Assembly (NCBI RefSeq): GCF_000427785.1
Contig: NZ_ATYR01000004.1
Location: forward strand, 1-64,000
Direction: 5' to 3'
DNA: 64,000 bases
DNA from: Massilia alkalitolerans DSM 17462
GTDB lineage: Bacteria > Pseudomonadota > Gammaproteobacteria > Burkholderiales > Burkholderiaceae_D
Shown here: positions 36,448 through 46,691 of the stretch, piece after piece
Position numbering within the stretch: position 1 is the stretch's first letter
Layout of the letters: every line of letters begins with the position of its first letter
Notes under the pieces: generated by a model
What the model was told of the DNA's origin: nothing
The model's database searches: none
What the model saw: only the letters and a program-made list of their open reading frames with translations
Made by a program: the position numbers and the translations under genes

Positions 36448-39400
36448 ATGCCAGATACCGTCACGCCACAGACCGTGGCGCCGGACTATTCGTCCCGCCT
36501 GACCACCGTTACCCTCGACGACAAATACACCGCCAGGACCGGCAACATCTTCCTGTCCGGTATCCAGGCCCTGGTGCGCCTGCCGATGATGCAGCGCGAG
36601 CGCGATGCCGCCGCCGGCCTGAACACCGCCGGCTTCGTGTCCGGCTACCGCGGCTCGCCGCTCGGCGGCCTTGACGAGACCCTGTGGAAGGCCAAGGGCC
36701 ACCTGGAAGCCAGCCACGTGCAGTTCGTCCCCGGCGTGAACGAAGACCTGGCCGCCACCGCCGTCTGGGGCACCCAGACCGTCGACCTGATTGGCCCCGC
36801 CAAGTACGACGGCGTGTTCGCCATGTGGTACGGCAAGGGCCCGGGCGTGGACCGCTGCGGCGACGTCTTCAAGCACATGAACCACGCCGGCACCGCGAAG
36901 CATGGCGGCGTGCTGCTGGTGGCCGGCGACGACCACGGGGCCTACTCCTCGACTCTGCCGCACCAGTCCGACCACATCTTCTCGGCCTGCATGATCCCGG
37001 TGCTCTACCCCTGCAACGTGCAGGAATACCTGGACCTGGGCGTGCACGGCTGGGCCATGTCGCGCTACTCGGGCTGCGCGGTGGCCTTCAAGGCGCTGGC
37101 CGACACGGTCGAATCGAGCGCCTCGGTCGACGCCAACCCCTTCCGGGTCGAGGTCAAGTATCCGAAAGACTTCGTGATGCCGGAAGGCGGACTGAATACC
37201 AAGCTGTCGTCGGTCCCGCTGGGCCAGCAGGCGCGCGCGCAGGAAGCGCTGATGCAGGACTACAAGATCTACGCGGCCCTGGCCTACGCTAGAGAAAACA
37301 AGCTCAATCGCACTACCATCGACAGCCCTGACGCCAAGCTGGGCATCATCGCCTCGGGCAAGTCCTACCTGGACGTGCTGGAAGCGCTGGAAGAACTGGG
37401 CATCGACGAAGCGATGGCCGAGAAGGTCGGCCTGCGCCTGTACAAGGTGGCGATGATCTGGCCGCTGGAGCCGGAAGGCGTGCGCGAATTCGCGCAGGGG
37501 CTGGAAGAGATCCTGGTGGTCGAAGAGAAGCGCCAGGTCGTCGAGTACCAGCTCAAGGAACAGCTGTACAACTGGCGCGACGACGTCCGTCCGCACATCG
37601 TCGGCAAGTTCGACGACAAGGGCGAATGGGTGGCGCCGCGCGGCGACTGGCTGCTGCCGCCGAAAGCCGACTTCTCGGTGGCGCAGGTGGCACGCGTAAT
37701 CGCCGGCCGTATCGCGCGCCTGATCTCCGATGACACCACCCGCGATTTGATCCGCGCGCGCCTGGCCTTCCTGGAAGCCAAGGACGCCGTGCTGCAGAAG
37801 GCGATCACCACGCCCTTCCGCCCGGCCTTCTACTGCTCCGGCTGCCCGCACAACACCTCGACCAAGGTGCCGGACGGTTCCTTCGCGCTGGCCGGCATCG
37901 GCTGCCACGTGATGGCGACCTCGATCTACCCGGAGATGAACAAGCTGACCACCCACATGGGCGGCGAAGGCACGCCGTGGATCGGCCAGGCCGCGTTCTC
38001 CAAGGTGCCGCACGTGTTCCAGAACCTGGGCGACGGCACCTACTTCCACTCGGGTTACCTGGCGATCCGCGCGGCGGTGTCGGCCAAGGTCAACATCACT
38101 TACAAAATCCTGTACAACGACGCGGTCGCGATGACCGGCGGCCAGCCGGTCGACGGCACGACGTCGGTGCCGCACATCGCCCAGCAGATGGCGGCCGAGG
38201 GAGTGAAACGCATTGCGCTCGTGACCGAAGACCTGTCGCGCTATGCGGACCGCTCGAACCTGCCGGCCATGGTCACCCTGCACGACCGCAAGCACATGGA
38301 CGACGTCCAGCGCGAGCTGCGCGAACTGCCGGGCGTCACGGTCATCATCTACGACCAGACCTGCACCGCCGAGAAGCGCCGCCGCCGTAAAAAAGGCGAG
38401 TTCCCCGACCCGAACCAGCGCATGGTGATCAACGAAGCCGTGTGCGAAGGCTGCGGCGATTGCGGCATCCAGTCGAACTGCGTCTCGATCCTGCCGAAGG
38501 AAACGGAGTTCGGCCGCAAGCGCCAGATCGACCAGTCCTCGTGCAACAAGGATTACTCGTGCGCGAAAGGCTTCTGCCCGAGCTTCATCACCGTCGAAGG
38601 CGGCACGCTCAAGAAGAGCAAGACCGGCGTGCCGAAGAGCGGCAGCGAAGACGGCTGGGGCGCCCTGCCCGAGCCGAAACTGCCGAGCGTCGAGCATCCC
38701 TACAACATCCTGATCAACGGCATCGGCGGCACCGGCGTGATCACCGTCGGCGCGCTGATGGGCATGGCCGCCCACCTGGAAGGCAAGGGTGCGTCGGTGC
38801 TGGACATGACCGGCATGAGCCAGAAGAACGGCTCGGTGACCTCGCACGTGAAGATCGCCGCCACCCCGGACCGCCTGCACGCCCAGCGCATCGCCACCGG
38901 CGAAGCGGACCTGATCCTCGGCTGCGACATCCTGACTACCGGCGCCGCCGATGCGGTCTCCAAGATGCGTCCAGGCCGCACCCTGGCCATCGTCAACCTG
39001 CACGAGCAGCCGACCGGCACCTTTGCCCAGCAGCGCGACTGGGAATTCCCTTCTGGCGACGTGCGCTCGCTGATCCTGGAAGCCGTGGGCGGTGAATCGG
39101 GTGTCGATTTCGTCGATGCGACCAAGCTGGCGACCGCGCTGATGGGCGACTCGATCGCGACGAACCTGTTCCTGATGGGTTACGCGTGGCAGAAAGGCCG
39201 CATCCCCTTGACTGAAGCCGCCCTGCTGCGCGCGATCGAACTGAACGGCGTGGCCGTCGCGTCCAACAAGATGAGCTTCCTGTGGGGCCGCCGCGCAGCA
39301 GTGGACTTCAAGCGCGTCGAGAAGCAGGCGATTCCCGCGCAGGCCATCGTAGTGCAGATGCCGCTAAGCCTGGACAGCGTCGTCAAGAAGCGCGTCGAGC

Positions 39401-40005
39401 ACCTGACCGGCTACCAGGACGCCGCCTATGCGGAGGTCTACAAGAACCTGGTGGAGCGCGTGCGCACGGCCGAATCGGCGCAAGGCCTGGGCAACAAGCT
39501 GTCGATGGCCGTGGCGAAGAACTACGCCAAGCTGATGGCCTACAAGGACGAGTACGAAGTGGCGCGCCTGTACACCGACGGCCAGTTCGTCGAGCAGCTC
39601 AAGACCCAGTTCGAAGGCGACTTCTCACTCAAGTTCAACCTGGCGCCGCCGCTGTTCGCGAAGAAGGACGCCAAGGGCCACATGGTCAAGGCGCAGTATG
39701 GCTCCTGGATGTTCGGCGCCTTCAAGCTGCTGGCCAAAATGAAGGGTCTGCGCGGCGGCGCCTTCGACGTCTTCGGCAAGACCGCGGAGCGCAAGATGGA
39801 GCGTGCACTGATCGTGGAATACCGCGAGATGGTGGAAGCGCTGGTCGCCAGGCTCGACGCTTCGAATTATCTCGAAGCAATCGAACTGGCTTCGCTGCCG
39901 GAACAGATCCGCGGCTTCGGCCACGTGAAGGAAAAGGCCGTGGCCGAGTTCCGTGCGCGCAAGGCTGAGCTGCTCTCCGGCAACGTCAAACGTCGTGCTG
40001 CTTGA
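36448..40005 (+). CDS. Indolepyruvate:ferredoxin oxidoreductase, single-chain
   Basis: The 1185-residue protein joins what are separate subunits in archaea. The pyrimidine-binding part is N-terminal (GFVSGYRGSPLGGLDETLW), a TPP-binding part follows (CSGCPHNTSTKVPDGSFALAGIGCH, about 465-490), then a 4Fe-4S cysteine region (VCEGCGDCGIQSNC, SCNKDYSCAKGFCPSF), and a gamma-like domain (INGIGGTGVITVGALMGMA). It decarboxylates arylpyruvates from aromatic amino acids to aryl-CoA, passing electrons to ferredoxin. GGAGA lies six bases before ATG 36448; ATG 36436 overlaps that site and is less likely. The size and domain order are typical for Burkholderiales. Confidence 0.93.
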   Translation: MPDTVTPQTVAPDYSSRLTTVTLDDKYTARTGNIFLSGIQALVRLPMMQRERDAAAGLNTAGFVSGYRGSPLGGLDETLWKAKGHLEASHVQFVPGVNEDLAATAVWGTQTVDLIGPAKYDGVFAMWYGKGPGVDRCGDVFKHMNHAGTAKHGGVLLVAGDDHGAYSSTLPHQSDHIFSACMIPVLYPCNVQEYLDLGVHGWAMSRYSGCAVAFKALADTVESSASVDANPFRVEVKYPKDFVMPEGGLNTKLSSVPLGQQARAQEALMQDYKIYAALAYARENKLNRTTIDSPDAKLGIIASGKSYLDVLEALEELGIDEAMAEKVGLRLYKVAMIWPLEPEGVREFAQGLEEILVVEEKRQVVEYQLKEQLYNWRDDVRPHIVGKFDDKGEWVAPRGDWLLPPKADFSVAQVARVIAGRIARLISDDTTRDLIRARLAFLEAKDAVLQKAITTPFRPAFYCSGCPHNTSTKVPDGSFALAGIGCHVMATSIYPEMNKLTTHMGGEGTPWIGQAAFSKVPHVFQNLGDGTYFHSGYLAIRAAVSAKVNITYKILYNDAVAMTGGQPVDGTTSVPHIAQQMAAEGVKRIALVTEDLSRYADRSNLPAMVTLHDRKHMDDVQRELRELPGVTVIIYDQTCTAEKRRRRKKGEFPDPNQRMVINEAVCEGCGDCGIQSNCVSILPKETEFGRKRQIDQSSCNKDYSCAKGFCPSFITVEGGTLKKSKTGVPKSGSEDGWGALPEPKLPSVEHPYNILINGIGGTGVITVGALMGMAAHLEGKGASVLDMTGMSQKNGSVTSHVKIAATPDRLHAQRIATGEADLILGCDILTTGAADAVSKMRPGRTLAIVNLHEQPTGTFAQQRDWEFPSGDVRSLILEAVGGESGVDFVDATKLATALMGDSIATNLFLMGYAWQKGRIPLTEAALLRAIELNGVAVASNKMSFLWGRRAAVDFKRVEKQAIPAQAIVVQMPLSLDSVVKKRVEHLTGYQDAAYAEVYKNLVERVRTAESAQGLGNKLSMAVAKNYAKLMAYKDEYEVARLYTDGQFVEQLKTQFEGDFSLKFNLAPPLFAKKDAKGHMVKAQYGSWMFGAFKLLAKMKGLRGGAFDVFGKTAERKMERALIVEYREMVEALVARLDASNYLEAIELASLPEQIRGFGHVKEKAVAEFRARKAELLSGNVKRRAA

Positions 40006-40026
40006 GTAAGCACTAACGCTAAACAA

Positions 40027-40129
40027 CGTCATCCCGGCGCAGGCCGGGATCCAATTTCCTTCGCATCCTGCTGTCGCTGGTATAAGACACGTGCGTTGAA
40101 CTTGGGTTCCGGCCTTCGCCGGAACGACG
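40027..40129. repeat. Inverted pair of REP-like hairpin repeats
   Basis: Two 28-base elements face each other at 40027-40054 and 40102-40129, matching at 23 of 28 positions in inverted orientation. Each folds into a 7-bp hairpin of its own: TCCCGGC/GCCGGGA with loop GCAG, and TTCCGGC/GCCGGAA with loop GAAG. The differing stem bases change in pairs. The flanking CGTC and CCAA ends are also kept. This is the layout of REP/BIME-type extragenic repeats. Confidence 0.8.
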
Positions 40130-40151
40130 GCCTGGGGCGGCGTGCCCGGCT

Positions 40152-40171
40152 TGACGTTAACGTTAACGTCA
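40152..40171. promoter_or_regulatory. 20-bp palindromic operator upstream of icmF (LiuR-like)
   Basis: The perfect palindrome TGACGTTAACGTTAACGTCA lies 52 bp before the icmF start. It contains overlapping copies of an ACGTTAACGT core. MerR-family LiuR regulators of branched-chain amino acid and acyl-CoA catabolism in Proteobacteria bind palindromes with this core, which fits the function of IcmF. No regulator gene of that type is in the window. Confidence 0.7.
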
Positions 40172-40223
40172 TATACCGTACCGAGATACCCCTGTCCTCC
40201 CGAACTCCCAAGGACCCAATCCA

Positions 40224-43200
40224 ATGAACGACATCACCCCCGCCGCGAAACTCGACCTGCCGGAGCAGCCGAAGCTGGCCAACAAGGTGCGTTTCGTCAC
40301 CGCCGCCTCGCTGTTCGACGGCCATGACGCCTCGATCAACATCATGCGCCGCATCCTGCAGTCGAACGGCGCCGAAGTGATCCACCTCGGCCACAACCGC
40401 TCGGTCGACGAAGTCGTCACCGCGGCCCTGGCCGAAGACGTGCAAGGCATCGCCATCTCGAGCTACCAGGGCGGCCACGTCGAATACTTCAAGTACATGA
40501 TCGACCTGCTGCGCCAGCGCGGCGGCGCCCACATCAAGGTGTTCGGCGGCGGCGGCGGCGTGATCGTCCCGAGCGAGATCGAAGAACTGCACGCCTATGG
40601 CGTCACCCGCATCTTCAGCCCGGAAGACGGCCAGCGCATGGGCCTGGTCGGCATGATCCGCTCGATGCTGGAAAGCTGCGACGTCGACCTGTCGTCCTAC
40701 GTCCCGACCTCGATCGACGCCTTGCAACAAGGCGATATCGCCGCGCGCCATCGCCCGCTGGCCCAACTGATCACGGCCCTCGAGAACGGCAAGGCCGACG
40801 AAGGCCTGCGCAAGCAGATCGTCGAAGCCGCCGACAGCGTCAAGGCGCCGGTGCTCGGCATCACCGGCACCGGCGGCGCGGGCAAATCCTCGCTGACCGA
40901 TGAACTGATCCGCCGCATCCGACTGGACCAGGGCGACCGCCTGAACATCGCCGTCATCTCGATCGACCCGTCGCGCCGCAAGTCGGGCGGCGCCCTGCTG
41001 GGCGACCGTATCCGCATGAACGCGATCAATCCCTGGAACGGCCAGGCGCGCGTGTTCATGCGCTCGCTCGCCACCCGCGAAGCCGGTTCCGAGATCTCGC
41101 AGGCCCTGCCTGACGTGATCGCCGCCTGCAAGGTGGCCGGCTTCGACCTGGTGATCGTCGAGACCTCGGGCATCGGCCAGGGCGACGCCGCCATCGTGCC
41201 GCATGTCGACACCTCGATGTATGTGATGACCCCGGAATTCGGCGCCGCCTCGCAGCTCGAGAAGATCGACATGCTCGACTTCGCCGACTTCATCGCCATT
41301 AATAAATTCGACCGCAAGGGCGCCCAGGACGCGCTGCGCGACGTCTCCAAGCAGTACCAGCGCAACCGCGAACTGTGGAGCAAGCAGCCGGACGAGATGC
41401 CGGTGTACGGCACCCAGGCGTCGCGCTTCAACGACGATGGCGTCACTGCCCTCTATCACGGCCTGCTGCCGAAACTGGCCGAGCTGGGACTGCAGGTGGA
41501 GCCAAGCAAGCTGGCCGCGCCATCGCAAAAATACTCGAGCGGCAAAAACGTGATCGTGCCCCCTAGCAGGGCCCGTTACCTGGCCGAGATCGCCGATACC
41601 GTGCGTGGCTACCACCGCAACGTCAAGAAGCAGGTGCAACTGGCGCGCGAGCGCCAGCAGCTGAGCGAAACCAAGCGCATGCTGGCCGCCGCCAACCGCG
41701 AGGTAGTGCTGGACGACCTGATCACCGAGCGTGACAACGCCATGGAAGGCAGCGCGAAAAAACTGCTGGCCATGTGGCCGGACATGCAAGCCGCCTACGC
41801 CGGCGACGACTACGTCGTCAAGATCCGCGACAAGGAAATCCGCACCCGCCTGGTACAGAAGACCCTGTCGGGCAACCCGATTCGCAAGGTCGCCCTGCCG
41901 AAGTTCGAGGACCACGGCGAAGTCCTGCGCTTCCTGATGCTGGAAAACGTGCCGGGCTCTTTCCCCTACACCGCCGGCGTCTTCGCTTTCAAGCGCGAAG
42001 GCGAAGACCCGACCCGCATGTTCGCGGGCGAAGGCGACGCCTTCCGCACCAACAAGCGCTTCAAGCTGGTCTCGACCGGCATGGACGCGAAGCGCTTATC
42101 TACTGCATTCGACTCGGTGACCCTGTACGGCGCCGATCCGGCCCTGCGTCCTGACATCTACGGCAAGGTCGGCAACTCGGGCGTGTCGATCGCGACCCTG
42201 GACGACATGAAGGTGCTGTACGACGGTTTCGACCTGTGCAGCCCGTCGACCTCGGTGTCGATGACGATCAACGGCCCGGCCCCGACCATCCTGGCGATGT
42301 TCATGAACACCGCCATCGACCAGCAGATCGACAAGTTCGTGGCGGACAACCATCGCCAGCCGACCGACGACGAAGCGCAAAAGATCAAGGACTGGGTCCT
42401 GATGAACGTGCGCGGCACCGTGCAGGCCGACATCCTGAAGGAAGACCAGGGCCAGAACACCTGCATCTTCTCGACCGAGTTCTCGCTGAAGGTGATGGGC
42501 GACATCCAGGAATATTTCGTCCACCACCAGGTGCGCAACTTCTACTCGGTGTCGATCTCGGGTTACCACATCGCCGAAGCGGGCGCGAACCCGATCTCGC
42601 AGCTGGCCTTCACGCTGTCGAACGGCTTCACCTTTGTCGAAGCCTACCTGGCGCGCGGCATGCACATCGACGACTTCGCCCCGAACCTGTCCTTCTTCTT
42701 CTCGAACGGCATGGACCCGGAATACACGGTGCTGGGCCGCGTGGCGCGCCGCATCTGGGCAGTGGCCATGCGCGACAAGTACGGCGCCAACGAGCGCAGC
42801 CAGAAGCTGAAGTACCACATCCAGACTTCGGGCCGCTCGCTGCACGCGCAGGAGATCGACTTCAACGACATCCGCACCACGCTGCAGGCCTTGATCGCGA
42901 TCTACGACAACTGCAACTCGCTGCACACCAATGCCTACGACGAAGCGATCACCACGCCGACCGACGAATCGGTCCGCCGCGCACTGGCGATCCAGCTGAT
43001 CATCAACCGCGAATGGGGCCTGGCGAAGAACGAGAACCCGAACCAGGGCGCCTTCATCATCGACGAGCTGACCGACCTGGTCGAAGAGCAGGTGATGCAG
43101 GAGTTCGAACGCATCGCCGAGCGCGGCGGCGTGCTGGGCGCGATGGAAACCGGTTACCAGCGCGGCAAGATCCAGGAAGAGTCGATGCTGTACGAGCACA

Positions 43201-43511
43201 AGAAGCACGACGGCTCGCTGCCGATCATCGGCGTGAACACCTTCCGCAACCCGAACGGCGCCGGCGCCCCGGCGACGATCGAACTGGCGCGTTCGACCGA
43301 CGACGAAAAGCAGTCGCAGCTGACCCGCCTGGAAGCCTTCCACGCTCGCAATGCCGACAAGGCCCCGGCCGCCCTGGCCGCGCTGCAGCAGGCCGCGATC
43401 GACAACGAAAACGTGTTCGCCAAGCTGATGGACGCCGTGCGCGTCTGCTCGCTGGGCCAGATCACGACCGCGCTGTTCGAGGTTGGCGGACAGTATCGCC
43501 GCAATATGTAA
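40224..43511 (+). CDS. icmF: Fused isobutyryl-CoA mutase IcmF
   Basis: The 1095-residue protein has the IcmF order. An N-terminal B12-binding domain (about 20-150) carries the cobalt-ligand histidine H34 in FDGHDAS and the GGGGG strand near 108-112. A MeaI-type G-protein chaperone domain follows with P-loop [12 protein letters not shown] (212-223). The C-terminal two thirds form the acyl-CoA mutase barrel. It interconverts isobutyryl-CoA and butyryl-CoA (some members use pivalyl- or isovaleryl-CoA) with adenosylcobalamin, linking valine and fatty-acid metabolism. A palindromic LiuR-like operator lies upstream and a strong terminator downstream, so it is a single-gene unit. Confidence 0.95.
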   Translation: MNDITPAAKLDLPEQPKLANKVRFVTAASLFDGHDASINIMRRILQSNGAEVIHLGHNRSVDEVVTAALAEDVQGIAISSYQGGHVEYFKYMIDLLRQRGGAHIKVFGGGGGVIVPSEIEELHAYGVTRIFSPEDGQRMGLVGMIRSMLESCDVDLSSYVPTSIDALQQGDIAARHRPLAQLITALENGKADEGLRKQIVEAADSVKAPVLGITGTGGAGKSSLTDELIRRIRLDQGDRLNIAVISIDPSRRKSGGALLGDRIRMNAINPWNGQARVFMRSLATREAGSEISQALPDVIAACKVAGFDLVIVETSGIGQGDAAIVPHVDTSMYVMTPEFGAASQLEKIDMLDFADFIAINKFDRKGAQDALRDVSKQYQRNRELWSKQPDEMPVYGTQASRFNDDGVTALYHGLLPKLAELGLQVEPSKLAAPSQKYSSGKNVIVPPSRARYLAEIADTVRGYHRNVKKQVQLARERQQLSETKRMLAAANREVVLDDLITERDNAMEGSAKKLLAMWPDMQAAYAGDDYVVKIRDKEIRTRLVQKTLSGNPIRKVALPKFEDHGEVLRFLMLENVPGSFPYTAGVFAFKREGEDPTRMFAGEGDAFRTNKRFKLVSTGMDAKRLSTAFDSVTLYGADPALRPDIYGKVGNSGVSIATLDDMKVLYDGFDLCSPSTSVSMTINGPAPTILAMFMNTAIDQQIDKFVADNHRQPTDDEAQKIKDWVLMNVRGTVQADILKEDQGQNTCIFSTEFSLKVMGDIQEYFVHHQVRNFYSVSISGYHIAEAGANPISQLAFTLSNGFTFVEAYLARGMHIDDFAPNLSFFFSNGMDPEYTVLGRVARRIWAVAMRDKYGANERSQKLKYHIQTSGRSLHAQEIDFNDIRTTLQALIAIYDNCNSLHTNAYDEAITTPTDESVRRALAIQLIINREWGLAKNENPNQGAFIIDELTDLVEEQVMQEFERIAERGGVLGAMETGYQRGKIQEESMLYEHKKHDGSLPIIGVNTFRNPNGAGAPATIELARSTDDEKQSQLTRLEAFHARNADKAPAALAALQQAAIDNENVFAKLMDAVRVCSLGQITTALFEVGGQYRRNM

Positions 43512-43547
43512 GACCTGAGTACCAAGCCACGTCTGGTACTTCCTTAG

Positions 43548-43577
43548 AGGCTAGCCCGATTCCGGGCTAGCCTTTTT
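43548..43577 (+). terminator. Rho-independent terminator after icmF
   Basis: A perfect 10-bp stem (AGGCTAGCCC/GGGCTAGCCT, 6-base loop) is followed by TTTTT. It lies 36 bp after the icmF stop and marks the border with an AT-richer segment. Confidence 0.92.
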
Positions 43578-43731
43578 CATTTGGTGCTGTCGCGTTCATT
43601 CAACACGAGCATCGGGCCAAGAAAAGCGCAGGCATTTACCTGTTGAAATAAAACTAAAACGAGCGCAACATAAAGTTAGTTCCCGTAAGTAATCGTTTCT
43701 CAAGCACACATGTTAGCCAAGGAGCTTTACC

Positions 43732-44810
43732 GTGGACCTGATCGACCAGCTGCGAACACTTGCAACGCGAATCCAGAATACCAAGTCTCTGATTCAGACA
43801 GAAGAGGCGACCAAGAACGCCATGGTCATGCCCTTCATCCAACTTCTGGGATACAACGTCTTCGATCCAACTGAGGTCACACCTGAGCTGGTTGCTGACA
43901 TTGGCACAAAGAAGGGGGAAAAGGTCGACTATGCGATCCTTCGCGACGGTGATCCAATCATGCTATTCGAGTGCAAGAAGTGCGGCGCCGATCTTCATAT
44001 CAACCACGCGGGTCAACTATTCAGATATTTCACGTGACGGAATCGCGCTTCGGCGTGCTGACCAACGGACTGAAGTACCGGTTCTTTACTGACCTCGAGC
44101 AACCAAATAAGATGGATGACACGCCATTCTTTGAATTCGACATCCTCGACTTCAAAGAACGGGACGTGGAAGAACTGAAGAAGTTTGCGAAGACCACGTT
44201 TGATGTCGATACGATCCTTAACACTGCCAGCGACTTGAAGTACACACGTGCCATTCAAGAGCGGCTGGCAGAGTGGGTATCGAATCCTCCAGACGAATTT
44301 GTTCGTTTGCTGTCCAGCGACTTGCTCGGCGGCCGGCGCTTTACACCGACCCTCAAAGACCAGTTCACGCAAATCACGAAGCGCGCTTTCGAGCAACTTC
44401 TTGCGGAACGAATTAATGTCCGCCTTAAGGGGGCAATGGCTGCGGAGTTCCCGGTCGTTGAAGAGAACGCAGCACCAATCATCCCCCGCACGGATGATGA
44501 GCCCGAAGTCGTTACCACGGCTGAAGAAATTGAAGGGCTCCATATTGTCCGATCAATTCTGCGTGATGTGGTTAGCCCGAGACGCATCGTCATGCGTGAC
44601 AATCTGAGCTATTGCGCCATTCTGCTAGACGACAACAATCGAAAGCCTGTCTGCCGACTGCGCTTCAATAATACGCAAAAGCTGGCAGTTGGGATTTTTG
44701 GCGCTGACAAGGCGGAAGAAAAGTTCGCCTTGAATGAAATTGACGACCTCTATGGATTTGCAGACAAGCTGCGCGCAACCGTTTCTATGCATCTACCGCA
44801 GGACGAGTAA
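43732..44810 (+). pseudogene. Frameshifted PD-(D/E)XK nuclease-like gene (HSDR_N type)
   Basis: Two overlapping frames make one protein of about 358 residues. The first (43732-44037) has an N-terminal helical part and a nuclease core with D66, E80 and K82 in KVDYAILRDGDPIMLFECKK, like the N-terminal domain of type I restriction HsdR and related predicted restriction enzymes. After LFRYF it hits a stop. The other frame continues at once with HVTESRFGVLTNGLKYRFF to 44810. Adding one C near 44031 would fuse them. The gene is visibly AT-richer than its neighbours and its codon use differs, which suggests transfer. No methylase or specificity subunit is nearby. A sequencing error is an alternative. 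Confidence 0.8.
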
Positions 44811-44880
44811 AACCAGTCGAACGTGTGTGTCGTAACGTCACCGTCTTGCGAAGTATCGACGGCGGCGTTACAGCCAAGGA

Positions 44881-45969
44881 TCAGCCAAACGTCACCGCAT
44901 ACACCGGCGGCAGCGTGGTGGACAAGGTCCGCCAGCTGTCGCCGCCGTTTTCCGAGATCCACACCCCGCCCGTCGTCGACCCCATCAGGAGGGTATGGCC
45001 GTCGCTGCTCACCGCCAGCCCGTGGCGGTACACCAGATCGTAGCAATGCTCCTGCGGCAGGCCATGACGCAGCACCTCGAAGCTCTTGCCGCCGTCGCGC
45101 GTGCGCAGCACCGCCATGGCGGCGCCGACCGGGATGCGGCGCTGGTCCGCCTCCAGCGGCACGAACCAGGCGGTATTGCCGTCAGTGGGATGGGCCGCCA
45201 CCGCGAAGCCGAAGCGCGACAGCGGCGCCACCGTGATTTCCTGCCAGCGCCGCCCGCCATCGTTCGAGCGCCACATGCCGTTGTGGTGCTGGCACCAGAG
45301 CACGTCCGGCTGTCCGGCACAGCGCACGATGCGGTGCGGGTCCTGGATCTCCTCGTTCTCGTTCATCTCGGGCGGCATGTAGTCGGCGCGCATGCCGGTC
45401 GCGCTGACGCTCCAGCTGGCGCCGCCGTCCTCGCTGCGCCAGGCGCCGCCGCAGGAGACCCCGACCAGCAGCTGCCCGGCATCGCGCGGATCGAGGCTGA
45501 TGCTGTGGATGCCGGGCACGTCGTAACCGCCCCCGAACCAGTTGGCGCGCTGTGGCACGTCCCACAGCGGGCGCACCAGTTGCCAGGTGTCGCCATGGTC
45601 GCTCGAGACGAACAGGCCGCCGGGCAGCGTGCCCGCCCACAGCAGGCCGGGCTGGCCGGCATGGCCCGCCTCCAGCGCCCAGATCATGCGGTTGTTCCAG
45701 TCGGTCTTGTCTTCGCTATCCTCCGGCTTGGGCGGGTAGCTTGGTGCGGGCAGTTCGGTCCAGGTTTCGCTACCTCCGCGGCGGCGGTGCAGCTTGACCC
45801 CGAAATGGCCCAGGTTCAGGGCCGCATACAGGCTGCCGTCGCGCGGGTCCGGCAGCGCCATCGACACCGGCTCGCCCAGGAAATGGACCGGGCCGAAGTC
45901 CCAGCGGCCCGCTTCCTTGCGCAGTTCGAACAGGCCCTTGCGGGTCGACAGGTAAGCACGCTCGCTCAT
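44881..45969 (-). CDS. BNR/sialidase-like beta-propeller protein
   Basis: The 362-residue protein is built of BNR-type repeats with Asp-box motifs (SSDHGDTWQL, SEDGGASWSV, SNDGGRRWQE, TRDGGKSFEV, SENGGDSWRT), as in sialidase-like beta-propellers and photosystem assembly factor-like proteins. No signal peptide is visible, so it is probably cytoplasmic and not a true sialidase. It lies two bp after a MoaD/ThiS-like gene, and the two are surely cotranscribed. The biochemical function is unknown; the pairing hints at a link to sulfur transfer or a ubiquitin-like tag. Confidence 0.85.
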   Translation of the reverse strand: MSERAYLSTRKGLFELRKEAGRWDFGPVHFLGEPVSMALPDPRDGSLYAALNLGHFGVKLHRRRGGSETWTELPAPSYPPKPEDSEDKTDWNNRMIWALEAGHAGQPGLLWAGTLPGGLFVSSDHGDTWQLVRPLWDVPQRANWFGGGYDVPGIHSISLDPRDAGQLLVGVSCGGAWRSEDGGASWSVSATGMRADYMPPEMNENEEIQDPHRIVRCAGQPDVLWCQHHNGMWRSNDGGRRWQEITVAPLSRFGFAVAAHPTDGNTAWFVPLEADQRRIPVGAAMAVLRTRDGGKSFEVLRHGLPQEHCYDLVYRHGLAVSSDGHTLLMGSTTGGVWISENGGDSWRTLSTTLPPVYAVTFG

Positions 45970-45971
45970 GT

Positions 45972-46241
45972 TCAGCCTCCGGAAAGGGCCTGCAGCACGT
46001 AGACCTGGCTGCCGGGCTGCAAGGGGTCGTCCAGGCGCGCCGGATCATGGCAGCGCCGGCCGTCGATAAAGATAGTCACGTTGGCGCGCAGCCGACCCTG
46101 GTCGTCGAGCACGTAGCCGCGCAGCAGCGGATTGATGGCGAAGGCATCTTCCAGGGCGGCGCGCAGTGCGCCTGCCGAGGTCTCGACCTGGGGCACGCTG
46201 ATAAAGCGCGCCAGTTGCTGGGTGAAGAACAGCCGTGCCAT
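45972..46241 (-). CDS. MoaD/ThiS-family small protein
   Basis: The 89-residue protein has the beta-grasp layout of MoaD/ThiS: LFFTQQLARFISVPQVETSAGALRAALEDAF at the start, VTIFIDGRRC in the middle, and QVYVLQALSGG at the C-terminus. The final Gly-Gly is the site of adenylation and thiocarboxylation in this family. It precedes the BNR-repeat gene by two bp and is not next to molybdopterin or thiamine genes, so it may donate sulfur elsewhere or conjugate. The ThiF-like enzyme at 50.7 kb is a possible activating partner, but this is only a guess. Confidence 0.85.
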   Translation of the reverse strand: MARLFFTQQLARFISVPQVETSAGALRAALEDAFAINPLLRGYVLDDQGRLRANVTIFIDGRRCHDPARLDDPLQPGSQVYVLQALSGG

Positions 46242-46376
46242 CGCCTGCGCCCATCATTTCTAATGTGAAATGTCATTCTATGCCTGCCTGGCTGGCGCCG
46301 CATCTGTCCAATTCCGTGGGTCCTGCATGCGCGGCTGGCCTAGAATGGACTGGACAACCATCCATGGAGTTCATGT

Positions 46377-46691
46377 ATGCCGATCCAGCCCGAGCAACTT
46401 GCCGCCCTGATGGCCGAAGTCGAACAGGAAGATCCGATCGACTTCGCCGACCTTCCCTTTCCCGAAGACGAGCTGCGCACCCTGGTGGCCAGCCACTTGT
46501 GCGAAATGGCGGCCGCCATGGAAAACTTCAGCACCGAAGACCGCCTGATGACGCTGCTGGCGGTGTCGGCCAAGCTCGTGCTCGAGAATCTGGTGCTGCA
46601 CGTTCAATTGCTGCGCCGGCATGGCCTTCCCGTGGGCGACAATGTCGAGGAATTGCTGGGCCGCTTGCGCAAAGGCAACCCGCCAGAATAG
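46377..46691 (+). CDS. Hypothetical protein (104 aa), helical
   Basis: The 104-residue acidic protein is predicted to be mainly helical (EDELRTLVASHLCEMAAAMENFSTEDRLMTLLAVSAKLVLENLVLHVQLLRRHG). GGAG lies seven bases before the ATG. It has no signal peptide or membrane helix. I do not recognise the family. It lies between the divergent MoaD gene and the prsT gene, with its own start signals. Confidence 0.7.
   Translation: MPIQPEQLAALMAEVEQEDPIDFADLPFPEDELRTLVASHLCEMAAAMENFSTEDRLMTLLAVSAKLVLENLVLHVQLLRRHGLPVGDNVEELLGRLRKGNPPE

Noticed and set aside
44881..45969. BNR-repeat protein as a true sialidase
   Set aside because: The Asp boxes are present but no signal peptide, catalytic arginine triad or sialic acid genes are evident.
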